Numbered from the stretch's first letter, positions 1 to 7,781 are shown. The stretch is 25,325 nucleotides of DNA from Thermodesulfatator sp. (GCA_003978075.1 QOAM01000070.1:1-25325), one strand, 5' to 3'. A program made the numbers and translations. Notes: generated from the letters alone by a model not told the origin.

Positions 1-1
1 G

Positions 2-118
2 ACGGTGACGGTGAAAAATCTCTTGGTGGCGGAGGTAGTGCCGGAGAAACACCTTTTGCTGGTCAAGGGAGCTGTTCCCGGCTGGCCCAACGGCTGGGTG
101 ATGGTGTATTTCAAGTAA
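2..118 (+). CDS. rplC: 50S ribosomal protein L3, C-terminal fragment (cut by window start)
   Basis: The last 38 codons of an open frame that enters from the left edge and stops at TAA 116-118. The visible peptide contains LLLVKGAVPG, the conserved C-terminal stretch of bacterial L3, an early-assembly 50S protein that reaches toward the peptidyl transferase centre. It lies 13 bases before rplD, the standard S10-operon order, which supports the call despite its short length. The start and most of the protein are outside the window. Confidence 0.9.
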   Translation, partial: TVTVKNLLVAEVVPEKHLLLVKGAVPGWPNGWVMVYFK

Positions 119-131
119 GGGGTAAGGAGCC

Positions 132-764
132 ATGCCGGTGGTGGATCTTTACAATAGTCAGAAAGAGAAGGTGGGAGAGGTAGAGCTCCCGGAGGATATT
201 TATTCCGTGCCGGTGAAGGTGGGGTTGTTGCACGAGGTGGTGCGCTGGCAGCGGGCGCGCTGGCGGGCGGGAACGGCCTGCACCAAGACCCGGGGCGAGG
301 TCCGAGGTGGGGGGCGCAAGCCCTGGCCCCAGAAGCATACCGGACGGGCCCGGCAGGGCTCCATCCGGGCCCCGCAGTGGGTAGGCGGCGGCACGGTCTT
401 TGGACCCAAGCCCCGGAGCTACGCCTTCAAGCTCAACAAGAAGGTCCGGCGTCTGGCCCTAAAGATGGCCCTTTCCAACCGCGTGGCGACGAGGCATTGT
501 CTTGTGGTTACGGATTTCGGGCTCGACCAGCGGCCGCGCACCAAGGACCTGTTGGCCTTCCTCGAACGATTCGGGACTAAAAGTGCCCTTTTGGTGGTCC
601 CGGAAAGGGACTGGGTGGCGGAGTATAGTGCTCGCAATCTGCCCAAGGTAAAGGTGCTCGCAGTGGAGGGGCTCAATGTTTACGATATTCTGGATCACGA
701 ATATCTGATCCTGCGGCAGGACGCCCTTCCCAAAATCGAAGAGAGATTGAGGAGAAGGCGATGA
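132..764 (+). CDS. rplD: 50S ribosomal protein L4
   Basis: A 210-residue protein of the usual L4 length. The globular domain is interrupted by the long basic loop (about residues 45-100, with GRARQGSIRAPQW and GGGTVFGPKPRSY), which in known ribosomes lines the peptide exit tunnel. The ATG is preceded by AAGGAG at 124-129, which fixes the start. In Escherichia coli L4 also represses its own S10 operon, but the leader where this would act is outside the window. Its stop overlaps the rplW start by four bases (ATGA), implying translational coupling. Confidence 0.98.
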   Translation: MPVVDLYNSQKEKVGEVELPEDIYSVPVKVGLLHEVVRWQRARWRAGTACTKTRGEVRGGGRKPWPQKHTGRARQGSIRAPQWVGGGTVFGPKPRSYAFKLNKKVRRLALKMALSNRVATRHCLVVTDFGLDQRPRTKDLLAFLERFGTKSALLVVPERDWVAEYSARNLPKVKVLAVEGLNVYDILDHEYLILRQDALPKIEERLRRRR

Positions 765-1054
765 GCAAGGATCCGCGAGAGATCATTCTGGCCCCGGTGA
801 TTACGGAAAAGTCTATGGGGCTAAAGGAGAAGTACAACCAGGTGACCTTTTGGGTGCATCCGGAGGCCAACAAGATCGAGATCCGCAAGGCGGTGGAGGA
901 TCTTTTCAAGGTAAAGGTGGAGAAGGTGCAGACTATAAGGGTGAAGGGCAAGCCCAAGGGGCGCTGGCCGCGCGAGGGGCGGAGGCCACTGCGCAAGAAG
1001 GCCATCGTGCGTCTGGCCCCGGGGCATTCCATAGAATTCTTTGAGACGGTATGA
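761..1054 (+). CDS. rplW: 50S ribosomal protein L23
   Basis: A 97-residue protein that opens with an ILAPVITEKSM block typical of L23 and contains the tunnel-side extension around GKPKGRWPREGRRP (about residues 62-78). L23 sits beside the peptide exit and docks trigger factor and SRP on the ribosome. The start overlaps the rplD stop by four bases; rplB follows after ten bases with GGGTGAG as a likely ribosome-binding site. Length and gene order are standard. Confidence 0.98.
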   Translation: MSKDPREIILAPVITEKSMGLKEKYNQVTFWVHPEANKIEIRKAVEDLFKVKVEKVQTIRVKGKPKGRWPREGRRPLRKKAIVRLAPGHSIEFFETV

Positions 1055-1064
1055 GGGGTGAGCC

Positions 1065-1889
1065 ATGCCGATCAAGACCTGTAAACCCACCTCTCCGGGA
1101 AGGCGTTTCCAGACCTATCTGGTCAATCCGGAACTTTCGGACAAGGAGCCGGAAAAGTCACTGGTGGAACCCCTGAAAAAGAGTGGGGGTCGCAACTGCT
1201 ACGGACGGATCACCGTGCGACATCGGGGGGGTGGACACAAGCGGCTTTACCGGATCATTGATTTTAAGCGGAACAAGGACGGAGTGCCGGCCAAGGTGGT
1301 GGCCCTGGAGTATGATCCCAACCGCTCGGCTAACATTGCCCTTCTACAATACGCCGACGGAGAAAAGCGTTACATCCTAGCCCCGGAAGGTCTTAAGGTA
1401 GGGGATGTGGTCCTGAGCGGAGAGCAGGTGGAGGTTAAGGTGGGCAATTGCATGCCCCTCAAAAACATTCCGGTGGGCACGGTGGTGCACAACATAGAAT
1501 TGCGACCGGGCAAGGGGGGACAACTGGCCCGCTCGGCCGGGGCCTTTGCTCAGGTTTTGGGAAAGGAGGGAGGTTATGTGCACCTCAGGCTGCCTTCCGG
1601 GGAAATTCGTATGGTGCACGAGCGTTGTCGGGCTACCATCGGCCAGGTGGGCAACCTCGACTGGGAGAACATCACCTGGGGCAAGGCCGGTCGGAAGCGC
1701 TGGCTGGGACGGCGGCCCCGGGTGCGCGGAGTGGCCATGAACCCTGTGGATCACCCCATGGGCGGGGGCGAAGGACGCACCCACGGGGGACGGCACCCCT
1801 GCTCGCCCTGGGGACAGTTGGCCAAGGGGCTCAAGACTCGGGGTAAAAAACCCTCGGACAAATTCATCATCCGGCGGCGTAAAGGTTAA
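1065..1889 (+). CDS. rplB: 50S ribosomal protein L2
   Basis: A 274-residue protein, essentially the family's usual length. It is a primary 23S rRNA binder needed for subunit joining and for an active peptidyl transferase centre. The HPMGGGEGR signature is present with His230, the counterpart of the E. coli His229 that matters for activity, followed by a basic C-terminal tail ending in IIRRRKG. The RNA-binding core (GGGHKRLYR, about residues 56-64) is intact. It sits between rplW and rpsS in normal S10-operon order. Confidence 0.99.
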   Translation: MPIKTCKPTSPGRRFQTYLVNPELSDKEPEKSLVEPLKKSGGRNCYGRITVRHRGGGHKRLYRIIDFKRNKDGVPAKVVALEYDPNRSANIALLQYADGEKRYILAPEGLKVGDVVLSGEQVEVKVGNCMPLKNIPVGTVVHNIELRPGKGGQLARSAGAFAQVLGKEGGYVHLRLPSGEIRMVHERCRATIGQVGNLDWENITWGKAGRKRWLGRRPRVRGVAMNPVDHPMGGGEGRTHGGRHPCSPWGQLAKGLKTRGKKPSDKFIIRRRKG

Positions 1890-1903
1890 AGGGAGAGGCC
1901 AAG

Positions 1904-2191
1904 ATGCCTAGATCCAAAAAGAAAGGACCTTTTGTAGATGAGCACCTGATGAAAAAGGTGCTCAAGGCCAAGGAGACCGGGGACAAAAGGCCCATCAAGA
2001 CCTGGAGCCGGCGTTCCACCATCGTGCCGGAGATGGTAGGGTTGACCTTTGCCGTACACAACGGGCACAAGTTTATCCCGGTTTACGTGACGGAGAACAT
2101 GGTGGGGCACAAGCTGGGGGAGTTTGCCCCCACGCGCACCTATCGGGGGCATGCCGGGGACAAGGGCAAGGTCAAGGGCAAGAGAAAATAG
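1904..2191 (+). CDS. rpsS: 30S ribosomal protein S19
   Basis: A 95-residue protein starting MPRSKKKGPFVDEHL, a near-consensus S19 opening, with the central TWSRRSTIVPEMVG block and GHKLGEFAPTRTYRGH near the C-terminus. S19 sits in the 30S head with S13 and contacts the A-site tRNA region. The ATG follows a GGGAGAGG ribosome-binding site in the 14-base gap after rplB. The C-terminal tail is basic (KGKVKGKRK), as usual. Confidence 0.98.
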   Translation: MPRSKKKGPFVDEHLMKKVLKAKETGDKRPIKTWSRRSTIVPEMVGLTFAVHNGHKFIPVYVTENMVGHKLGEFAPTRTYRGHAGDKGKVKGKRK

Positions 2192-2203
2192 AGGGGTTGA
2201 GCT

Positions 2204-2539
2204 ATGGAAGCGAGGGCCACGGCTAGATATGTGAGGATTTCGCCGTACAAGGCGCGGCCGGTGATCGATCTCATCCGGGGAAAGCCCGTGCAGGAGGCCT
2301 TGCACATCTTGGAGTTCACCCCCAAGAAGGCTGCTCGGCTGATCAAGAAGGTGCTCGAGAGCGCCATCGCTAACGCCGAGCACAACTATAACATGGACCC
2401 GGATCGGCTTTATGTGAAGCGGGCTTATGTGGACGAGGGTCCCCGGTGGAAGAGGATCTGGCCGCGGGCCTGGGGAAGGGCCAGCCGGATCCTCAAGCGC
2501 ACCAGCCACATTACGGTGGTAGTAGAGGAAAAGTCTTAA
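2204..2539 (+). CDS. rplV: 50S ribosomal protein L22
   Basis: A 111-residue protein with the L22 features: ATARYVRISPYKARPVIDLIRGK at the N-terminus, the helical core ending in ANAEHN (about residues 57-62), and the beta-hairpin that reaches into the exit tunnel (about residues 76-100, with RWKRIWPRAWGRASRI). That hairpin is where macrolide resistance changes map in other bacteria; nothing unusual is visible here. The length matches the family. It is followed directly by rpsC. Confidence 0.98.
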   Translation: MEARATARYVRISPYKARPVIDLIRGKPVQEALHILEFTPKKAARLIKKVLESAIANAEHNYNMDPDRLYVKRAYVDEGPRWKRIWPRAWGRASRILKRTSHITVVVEEKS

Positions 2540-2551
2540 GGAGGGAAGACC

Positions 2552-3217
2552 TTGGGTCAGAAGGTAAACCCTATAGGGCTGAGAATTGGGATCACGCGCA
2601 CCTGGGATTCCCGCTGGTTTGGGAAGGGTAAGGAGTTTGCCCAAGCGGTTAAGGAGGACTATGAGATCCGTCGGCACATCAAAGGGCGGCTGAAGCACGC
2701 GGGGATCCCGCGTATAGAGATCGAAAGGGCCCCGGGACGGGTGCGCATCATCGTGCATGCGGCTCGGCCGGGGATCGTGATCGGGAAGAAGGGGGCGGAG
2801 ATCGAGCGTCTCAAGCGAGAACTAGCGGACATCGTCCGGCAGAAGGAAATTGCCATCGATATTCAGGAAGTGCGGAGGCCGGAGCTTGAGGCCCAGTTGG
2901 TGGCGGAGAACATTGCCGTGCAGCTTGAACGCCGGGTGAGTTTCCGGCGAGCCATGAAGCGGGCGGTGGCTTTGGCCCTGCGTTTCGGGGCCCAGGGAAT
3001 TCGGGTACAATGTAAGGGCCGCTTGGGAGGGGCGGAGATCGCCCGCAAGGAGTGGTATCGGGAGGGGCGGGTGCCGCTCCACACCCTGCGGGCGGATATC
3101 GATTACGGTTTCGCTGAGGCCTTGACCAAATACGGAGTGATCGGGGTCAAGGTCTGGATCTTCAAAGGGGAGGTCCTGCCGGAGAAAGGCGGGGTCGGAG
3201 AGGCCCTAACGATATAA
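2552..3217 (+). CDS. rpsC: 30S ribosomal protein S3
   Basis: A 221-residue protein starting at TTG with MGQKVNPIGLRIG, the invariant S3 N-terminus, so the rare start codon is well supported. AAGGAGGG lies just upstream at 2538-2545. The type II KH RNA-binding domain is seen at about residues 60-75 (GIVIGKKGAEIE), and the C-terminal domain carries RGVRVQCKGRLGGAEIAR-like sequence. S3 lines the mRNA entry channel and in E. coli helps unwind mRNA. It is slightly shorter than the 233-residue E. coli protein because its C-terminal tail is short. Confidence 0.98.
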   Translation: MGQKVNPIGLRIGITRTWDSRWFGKGKEFAQAVKEDYEIRRHIKGRLKHAGIPRIEIERAPGRVRIIVHAARPGIVIGKKGAEIERLKRELADIVRQKEIAIDIQEVRRPELEAQLVAENIAVQLERRVSFRRAMKRAVALALRFGAQGIRVQCKGRLGGAEIARKEWYREGRVPLHTLRADIDYGFAEALTKYGVIGVKVWIFKGEVLPEKGGVGEALTI

Positions 3218-3237
3218 AAGACATAGGGGTTTGAGCC

Positions 3238-3657
3238 ATGTTGCTTCAGCCGCGGAAGGTTAAACACCGGAAGGTGCAGAAGGGTCGGGTACGGGGCAAG
3301 GCTGCCCGGGGTTGCGCGGTAGAGTTTGGAGAGTTCGGTCTCAAGGCCCTGGAAGGGGGCTGGCTTACGGCCCAGCAGATCGAGGCCGGCCGGGTGGCTA
3401 TAGTGCGCTGTGCCCGGAAAGGGGCCAAGATCTGGATTCGGGTCTTTCCGGACAAGCCTATCACCAAGAAGCCCGCGGAGACCCGGATGGGGAAGGGCAA
3501 GGGTTCGGTGGAAGGTTGGGTGGCGGTGGTGAAGCCTGGGCGGATCATCTACGAAATTGAAGGGGTACCGGAGGAGGTGGCCCGCGAGGCCCTGAGGCTT
3601 GCGGCCCACAAGCTGCCCTTCCAGTGTAAAATCGTCTCCCGGGAGGACCGGCTATGA
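3238..3657 (+). CDS. rplP: 50S ribosomal protein L16
   Basis: A 139-residue protein with the L16 landmarks LLQPRKVKHRKVQKGR at the start, LTAQQIEAGR near residue 41, and KPAETRMGKGKGSVEGWVAVV in the middle. L16 organises the A-site tRNA elbow and the central protuberance late in 50S assembly. Its stop overlaps the rpmC start by four bases (ATGA at 3654-3657), suggesting coupled translation of L16 and L29. Length is normal. Confidence 0.98.
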   Translation: MLLQPRKVKHRKVQKGRVRGKAARGCAVEFGEFGLKALEGGWLTAQQIEAGRVAIVRCARKGAKIWIRVFPDKPITKKPAETRMGKGKGSVEGWVAVVKPGRIIYEIEGVPEEVAREALRLAAHKLPFQCKIVSREDRL

Positions 3658-3851
3658 AGGCCAGTGAATTGCGCGAGTTGTCCCTCCCGGAGCTCAAGGA
3701 AAAGTTAAGGGAGCTCAGGGAAGAGCTCCTTAATCTCCGCTTTCAAAAAAGCATTTACCAGTTGGAAAATCCCATGCGGATTCGTCAGGTAAAACGGGAT
3801 ATAGCCCGGATTCTCACGGTCATCCGGGAGAAAGAACTGCAGATGGGTTAA
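3654..3851 (+). CDS. rpmC: 50S ribosomal protein L29
   Basis: A 65-residue, mostly helical protein beginning MKASELRELSLPELKEKL and containing the LRFQ...LENPMRIRQVKRDIARILT core typical of L29. L29 lies near the exit tunnel and is part of the docking site for SRP and trigger factor together with L23. It overlaps rplP by four bases and is separated from rpsQ by four bases, as in most S10 operons. Confidence 0.97.
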   Translation: MKASELRELSLPELKEKLRELREELLNLRFQKSIYQLENPMRIRQVKRDIARILTVIREKELQMG

Positions 3852-3855
3852 GGCC

Positions 3856-4155
3856 ATGGGCAAGAGAAAGGAATACATCGGGACGGTGGTGAGCAACAAG
3901 ATGGATAAGACGGTGGTGGTGGTTGTGGAGCGTCTGGTACAGCATCCCCTTTACAAGAAATATATCCGGCGGCGCAAGAAGTTCATGGCCCATGATGAAG
4001 GGAATGTGTGTGAGATCGGGGATCGGGTGCTGATTGAGGAGACCCGGCCGCTTTCTCGGCACAAGCGCTGGCGGGTGAAAAAGATCTTGGAAAGGGCGCC
4101 CAAGTTTGAGGCCGCCGCGGAGGAGACCTCCTCAGAGGAGGTTAGTCAGCCATGA
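3856..4155 (+). CDS. rpsQ: 30S ribosomal protein S17 with acidic C-terminal extension
   Basis: A 99-residue protein. The OB-fold core is clear: RKEYIGTVVSNKMDKTVVVVVE at the N-terminus, then a conserved stretch around RRRKKFMAHDE, and an ETRPLSRHKRWRV block near residue 57. S17 is an early 16S rRNA binder. The core ends near residue 80; the last 20 or so residues (FEAAAEETSSEEVSQP) are an acidic, probably disordered extension beyond the E. coli length. The stop overlaps the rplN start by four bases. Confidence 0.96.
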   Translation: MGKRKEYIGTVVSNKMDKTVVVVVERLVQHPLYKKYIRRRKKFMAHDEGNVCEIGDRVLIEETRPLSRHKRWRVKKILERAPKFEAAAEETSSEEVSQP

Positions 4156-4520
4156 TCCAGCAGGAGACCATGCTCAATGTGGCGGATAATTCTGGGGCCA
4201 AACGGATTCGATGTATTCGGGTACTGGGAGGGGCGGCCCGGCGTTACGCCCGCATCGGGGATGTAATCGTGGCCTCGGTCAAGGAGGCCCTTCCCAACTC
4301 CAAGGTGAAGGAGGGCGATGTGGTGCGGGCGGTAGTGGTGCGGACCCGGAAGGAGCAACCTCGTCCGGATGGGACGAGCATCCGTTTTGAAGAGAATGCG
4401 GCGGTGCTCATCAACCAGTACGGGGACCCCATTGGCACCCGCATTTTCGGACCGGTGGGTCGGGAGCTACGGGCTAGAAACTTCATGAAGATCATTTCTT
4501 TGGCTCCGGAAGTCCTCTGA
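4152..4520 (+). CDS. rplN: 50S ribosomal protein L14
   Basis: A 122-residue protein, the canonical length, with MIQQETMLNVADNSGAKRI at the start, the KEALPNSKVKEGDVVRAVVVRT block in the middle and GPVGRELRARNFMKIISLAPEVL at the end. L14 forms a bridge with 16S rRNA at the subunit interface and contacts L19. Its start overlaps the rpsQ stop (ATGA), and rplX follows after 12 bases with a GAGGAG ribosome-binding site. Confidence 0.99.
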   Translation: MIQQETMLNVADNSGAKRIRCIRVLGGAARRYARIGDVIVASVKEALPNSKVKEGDVVRAVVVRTRKEQPRPDGTSIRFEENAAVLINQYGDPIGTRIFGPVGRELRARNFMKIISLAPEVL

Positions 4521-4532
4521 GGAGAACGAGCC

Positions 4533-4904
4533 ATGATGTTTTTCAAAAAGAGCAAGAGGAAACTGCCTAAGCCGCACGAGGCTAAGTGTCATGTGCGCAA
4601 AGGGGATAAGGTGGTGGTGATCGCCGGTCGGGACCGGGGGAAGATCGGCAAGGTGCTCCAGGTCTTCCCGCGCAAGCAGCGGGCCATTGTGGAGGGGGTG
4701 AACATCGTCAAGCGGCACATGCGTCCCACGCCTTACAGCGAGGGAGGGATTGTGGAAAAGCCTGCCCCTATCCATGTTTCCAACCTTATGCTCTTTTGTC
4801 CCAAGTGCAAGCGGGGGGTACGCATCGGGCGCAAGTTTCTGGAAGACGGGACCAAGATCCGTATCTGCAAGAAGTGTGGGGAAACTATAGAGGCCGAGGA
4901 GTAG
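4533..4904 (+). CDS. rplX: 50S ribosomal protein L24, zinc-ribbon (C+) form
   Basis: A 123-residue L24, an assembly initiator that binds the 5' end of 23S rRNA. The KOW motif is visible at about residues 22-48 (VRKGDKVVVIAGRDRGKIG). Four cysteines, C89, C92, C112 and C115, arranged as CPKC and CKKC pairs, indicate a bound zinc ion; E. coli L24 lacks such a full set. An N-terminal stretch of about 17 basic residues (MMFFKKSKRKLPKPHEA) extends beyond the usual start, but the ATG has a GAGGAG site upstream, so it is retained. Confidence 0.97.
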   Translation: MMFFKKSKRKLPKPHEAKCHVRKGDKVVVIAGRDRGKIGKVLQVFPRKQRAIVEGVNIVKRHMRPTPYSEGGIVEKPAPIHVSNLMLFCPKCKRGVRIGRKFLEDGTKIRICKKCGETIEAEE

Positions 4905-4908
4905 GATT

Positions 4909-5451
4909 ATGGCGTCCTGGCTCAAGGAATATTATCGGGAGACGGTGGTGCCCAAACTTCGGGAGAAGTTTGGTTACCGGAATCCCTTGGAGGTGCCGCG
5001 TTTAGAGAAGATCTGTGTGAACATGGGCCTGGGGGCGGCCACGCAGGAGCCCAAGTTGATCGACGAGGCCATAAAGGAGCTGGCCCTCATCACCGGGCAG
5101 AAGCCCAAGGTCTGTCGAGCACGCAAGTCCATTGCGGCTTTTAAGCTCCGGGCAGGTATGCCCATCGGGGTAATGGTGACCCTGCGCAAGGACCGCATGT
5201 ACGACTTTCTAGCCCGGCTGATCCATGTAGCCCTCCCCCGGGTGCGGGACTTTCGGGGGCTTCCTCGCCGGGGCTTTGATGGGCGAGGGAACTATACCCT
5301 GGGGCTTGAGGATCACACCATCTTTCCGGAGCTCGATCCCAACGAGGTGGGGCGGGTGAAAGGAATGAATATCACCATGGTGACCTCGGCGGAGACGGAC
5401 GAAGAGGCCTACGAGCTTTTGAGGCTTTTGGGAGTACCCTTCAGGAGGTAA
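4909..5451 (+). CDS. rplE: 50S ribosomal protein L5
   Basis: A 180-residue protein of standard length with NPLEVPRLEKICVNMGLG near the N-terminus, the KPKVCRARKSIAAFKLRAGMPIG motif (about residues 64-86) and a conserved C-terminal DEEAYELLRLLG. L5 binds 5S rRNA in the central protuberance together with L18 and L25-type proteins. The gene begins four bases after rplX and ends three bases before the rpsN start, with AGGAGG inside its own last codons serving rpsN. Confidence 0.98.
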   Translation: MASWLKEYYRETVVPKLREKFGYRNPLEVPRLEKICVNMGLGAATQEPKLIDEAIKELALITGQKPKVCRARKSIAAFKLRAGMPIGVMVTLRKDRMYDFLARLIHVALPRVRDFRGLPRRGFDGRGNYTLGLEDHTIFPELDPNEVGRVKGMNITMVTSAETDEEAYELLRLLGVPFRR

Positions 5452-5453
5452 AA

Positions 5454-5630
5454 ATGCCGCGGAAAGCGCAGCTTTTCAAACAGCCCAAGTTCAGGGTGCG
5501 CCATCGGAATCGCTGTTCCATCTGCGGGAGGCCGCGGGGCTACATCCGGCGTTTTGGGCTATGCCGGATGTGCTTTCGGAAGTTGGCCTCGGAGGGAAAG
5601 ATTCCCGGGGTGAGAAAGGCGAGCTGGTAG
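5454..5630 (+). CDS. rpsN: 30S ribosomal protein S14, type Z (zinc-binding)
   Basis: A 58-residue protein, the short zinc-binding class of S14. It contains C21-x2-C24 and C37-x2-C40, the four-cysteine knuckle, in the context RCSICGRPRGYIRRFGLCRMC, and ends with the family signature GKIPGVRKASW. S14 completes the 30S head next to S3 and S10. The ATG at 5454 lies five bases after the AGGAGG (5443-5448) that overlaps the end of rplE. The gene is short and easily missed by length cut-offs, but its position between rplE and rpsH is the expected one. Confidence 0.97.
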   Translation: MPRKAQLFKQPKFRVRHRNRCSICGRPRGYIRRFGLCRMCFRKLASEGKIPGVRKASW

Positions 5631-5641
5631 GAGGGGCGGAG

Positions 5642-6037
5642 ATGATGACCGATCCCATTGCGGACATGTTGGCCCGCATACGCAACGCGCTGATGGCCCG
5701 ACACAAGACGGTGGAGATCCCGGCCTCTCGTATAAAGCGGGAGATCGCCCGCATCCTCAAGGAAGAGGGCTATATTGAGGATTACGAATTTGTGGCCGAA
5801 GGCCCTCAGGGCAAGATCGTGATCACCCTGAAATACGACGAGGACCGGCGTCCGGTGATCGCCGGTCTTAAGCGGGTGAGCAAGCCTGGCCGAAGGGTCT
5901 ATGCCGGGGTAAAAAAGCTGCCCCGGGTACTGGGGGGGTTAGGAATAGCGATCATTTCCACCTCGCAGGGGATTATGACCGACCACGAGGCCCGACGCCG
6001 AGGGGTGGGTGGGGAAATCCTTTGCGAGGTTTGGTAA
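5642..6037 (+). CDS. rpsH: 30S ribosomal protein S8
   Basis: A 131-residue protein starting MMTDPIADMLARIRNA, the family N-terminus. S8 binds helix 21 of 16S rRNA and in E. coli represses the spc operon by binding its own mRNA near rplE; no equivalent site was identified here. The C-terminal block ILCEVW-like with TDHEARRRGVGGEILCEVW is conserved. The frame is open upstream to 5561, but that part lies inside rpsN; the GAGGGG at 5631-5636 points to 5642, with 5645 as the alternative. Confidence 0.96.
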   Translation: MMTDPIADMLARIRNALMARHKTVEIPASRIKREIARILKEEGYIEDYEFVAEGPQGKIVITLKYDEDRRPVIAGLKRVSKPGRRVYAGVKKLPRVLGGLGIAIISTSQGIMTDHEARRRGVGGEILCEVW

Positions 6038-6051
6038 AGGGGTGAAAGGTT

Positions 6052-6636
6052 ATGGCCACGGAATCCCGAATAGGAAGAAGGCCGGTTCCTCTTCCCCAAG
6101 GGGTGAAGGTGGAGATTAGGGAGGGGCGAATCATAGTGGAGGGTCCCAAGGGGCGTCTGGAAAAGCCCCTTCCCCCGCTGGTAGAGGTGATCGTCGAGGA
6201 AGGGGCGGTGAGGGTAAAGCCCCAAGAGGTGCGCAAGAAGCTCCAGCGCAAGGCCAAGGCCTTTCAGGGGCTCACTCGAGCCCTCCTCAACAACATGGTC
6301 ACAGGGGTGACCCAGGGGTTTACCCGTTCGCTGGATATTGTGGGTTTGGGGTATCGGGCGGAGCTCAAAGGAGAGGCCATAGAGTTTCAGTTGGGTTATT
6401 CCCACCCCATCCTTTTTAAGCTACCGGAGGGGGTAAAGGCCAGAGTGGAGAAGGGCGTGGGAGAGGTACAGGTGCGGGTGATCCTGGAGGGGATCGACAA
6501 GGAGGTGGTGGGAGAGACCGCGGCCCGCATTCGTCGGTTGCGTCCACCTGAGCCTTACAAAGGCAAGGGTATCCGTTACACGGGAGAGCAGATTATTCGC
6601 AAAGCAGGTAAGGCCGGCAAGGCCGGCAAGAAATAA
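6052..6636 (+). CDS. rplF: 50S ribosomal protein L6
   Basis: A 194-residue protein with two L6 repeats: the N-terminal half opens with RIGRRPVPLPQGVKV, and the C-terminal half carries the conserved RRLRPPEPYKGKGIRYTGE motif near residue 162. L6 sits beside the sarcin-ricin loop and is needed for elongation-factor function. The protein ends in a lysine-rich tail made of three KAG units (GKAGKAGKAGKK), encoded by a short DNA repeat at about 6599-6633. The start follows a GGGGTGAAAGG site after rpsH. Length is slightly above the usual 177-180 because of both ends. Confidence 0.97.
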   Translation: MATESRIGRRPVPLPQGVKVEIREGRIIVEGPKGRLEKPLPPLVEVIVEEGAVRVKPQEVRKKLQRKAKAFQGLTRALLNNMVTGVTQGFTRSLDIVGLGYRAELKGEAIEFQLGYSHPILFKLPEGVKARVEKGVGEVQVRVILEGIDKEVVGETAARIRRLRPPEPYKGKGIRYTGEQIIRKAGKAGKAGKK

Positions 6637-6682
6637 GGTCTAGAGGCGGGGGGAATAGGACCTCCCCGCAGGAGGAGAAGGC

Positions 6683-7069
6683 ATGTTGTGGAGGGAAAGA
6701 CGCAAGAAGCTGGAAAGGAGGCTGCGGCGCAAGAGGAGGGTGCGCAAGAAGGTCTTTGGTACCCCAGAGCGGCCGCGGCTTGCGGTCTACCGGAGCCTGA
6801 AACATATTTACGCCCAGATCATTGACGACACGCGGGGGCACACTTTGGTGGCGGCCTCTTCCCTCTCGCCGGAGATTCGGGAGCGGTGGGGAGAGCTCAA
6901 GGCCGAGGGGGGCAAGACGGCTGTAGCGCGGGCTGTGGGAGAACTTATCGGAAAGCGGGCGGTGGAGGCAGGAATCAAGAAGGTGGTTTTTGACCGCGGG
7001 GGCTTCAAGTATCATGGTCGGGTGAAGGCCCTGGCGGAGGGGGCCCGGGCCGCGGGTCTGGAATTCTAG
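6683..7069 (+). CDS. rplR: 50S ribosomal protein L18
   Basis: A 128-residue protein. After a very arginine-rich N-terminal arm (residues 1-24) comes the L18 core: RPRLAVYRSLKHIYAQIIDD and later GKRAVEAGIKKVVFDRGGFKYHGRVKALAEGAREAGL-like sequence ending in GLEF. L18 binds 5S rRNA with L5. A GGAGGAG site at 6671-6677 precedes the ATG. The 46-base gap after rplF is the largest between neighbouring genes in this run and shows no clear promoter. Confidence 0.97.
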   Translation: MLWRERRKKLERRLRRKRRVRKKVFGTPERPRLAVYRSLKHIYAQIIDDTRGHTLVAASSLSPEIRERWGELKAEGGKTAVARAVGELIGKRAVEAGIKKVVFDRGGFKYHGRVKALAEGARAAGLEF

Positions 7070-7087
7070 GGCAAGGAGGCGTAGAGG

Positions 7088-7609
7088 GTGGCTACAGCGA
7101 AGCCAGGCGAGGAGCTCATCGAAAAGATCATCTTTATCAATCGGGTGGCCAAGGTGCATAAGGGGGGAAGGCGTTTTCGCTTTTCGGCCATCGTGGTGGT
7201 GGGCGACGGCCAGGGACGGGTGGGCTACGGCCTGGGCAAGGCCCCGGAGGTGCCGGAGGCCATCCGCAAGGCCTTAGAGAAGGCACGACGTAACATGATC
7301 CAGGTTCCGGTAATCAACGGGACCATCCCGCACGAGATCACCGTGGATTACGGAGCGGCCAAGGTGCTGCTCAAGCCTGGCCGGCCGGGCACGGGAGTAA
7401 TTGCCGGTTCCACCATTCGGGCTATCATGGATGCCGCGGGCATCCGGGATGTGGTGACCAAGTGCATCGGAAGCACCAATCCCCACAATGTGGTCAAGGC
7501 TACCTTTAAGGCCTTGGAAAATCTTCAGAGTCCGGAATATGTAGCGCAAAAGCGGGGATTCGCTCTAGAAGAATTCTTGGAGAGGATCGGCCATGGCCAG
7601 CAAGCTTAA
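7088..7609 (+). CDS. rpsE: 30S ribosomal protein S5
   Basis: A 173-residue protein starting at GTG; the preceding GGCAAGGAGGCGTAGAG supplies the ribosome-binding site. It has the double-stranded-RNA-binding N-terminal domain (FINRVAKVHKGGRRFRFSAIVVVGD, about residues 18-40) and the C-terminal domain with GTGVIAGSTIRAIMDAAGI. S5 contributes to decoding accuracy and mRNA helicase activity at the entry pore. Its last 17 bases overlap the start of rpmD, so the two are likely translated in a coupled way. Confidence 0.98.
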   Translation: MATAKPGEELIEKIIFINRVAKVHKGGRRFRFSAIVVVGDGQGRVGYGLGKAPEVPEAIRKALEKARRNMIQVPVINGTIPHEITVDYGAAKVLLKPGRPGTGVIAGSTIRAIMDAAGIRDVVTKCIGSTNPHNVVKATFKALENLQSPEYVAQKRGFALEEFLERIGHGQQA

Positions 7610-7781
7610 GATCACCTTGGTAAGGAGCAAGTACGGCTGGTCCAAGAAGCAGCGGGCCACTATCGCGGGGTTGGGGCTGCGCAGGATCGGGCACACAGTG
7701 GTGCGGCCGGACAATCCCTGCATCCGGGGGATGGTGGAGAAGGTCAAACACCTGGTAAAGGTGGAGGAGATCGATGAATGA
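7593..7781 (+). CDS. rpmD: 50S ribosomal protein L30
   Basis: A 62-residue protein with the L30 pattern: LKITLVRSKYGWSKKQRATIAGLGLRRIGHTV, then a short helix and LVKVEEID at the end. L30 is a small 50S protein next to 5S rRNA helix contacts. It starts inside rpsE (17-base overlap), and its own end overlaps rplO by eight bases, making this the most compressed point of the spc operon. The first Met is supported by GAGAGGATCG upstream and by family length. Confidence 0.97.
   Translation: MASKLKITLVRSKYGWSKKQRATIAGLGLRRIGHTVVRPDNPCIRGMVEKVKHLVKVEEIDE

Noticed and set aside
1886..2758. 290-codon minus-strand open frame opposite rpsS, rplV and rpsC
   Set aside because: It is antisense to three certain ribosomal genes; long antisense frames are common in GC-rich coding DNA and this one has proline/leucine-rich low-complexity sequence.
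5561..5641. Extended N-terminus for S8
   Set aside because: The extra codons lie inside rpsN and are unlike any S8; the family start and ribosome-binding site are at 5642.
6599..6633. Short tandem repeat at the end of rplF as a mobile or regulatory repeat
   Set aside because: It simply encodes the KAG repeats of the lysine-rich L6 tail and does not recur nearby.
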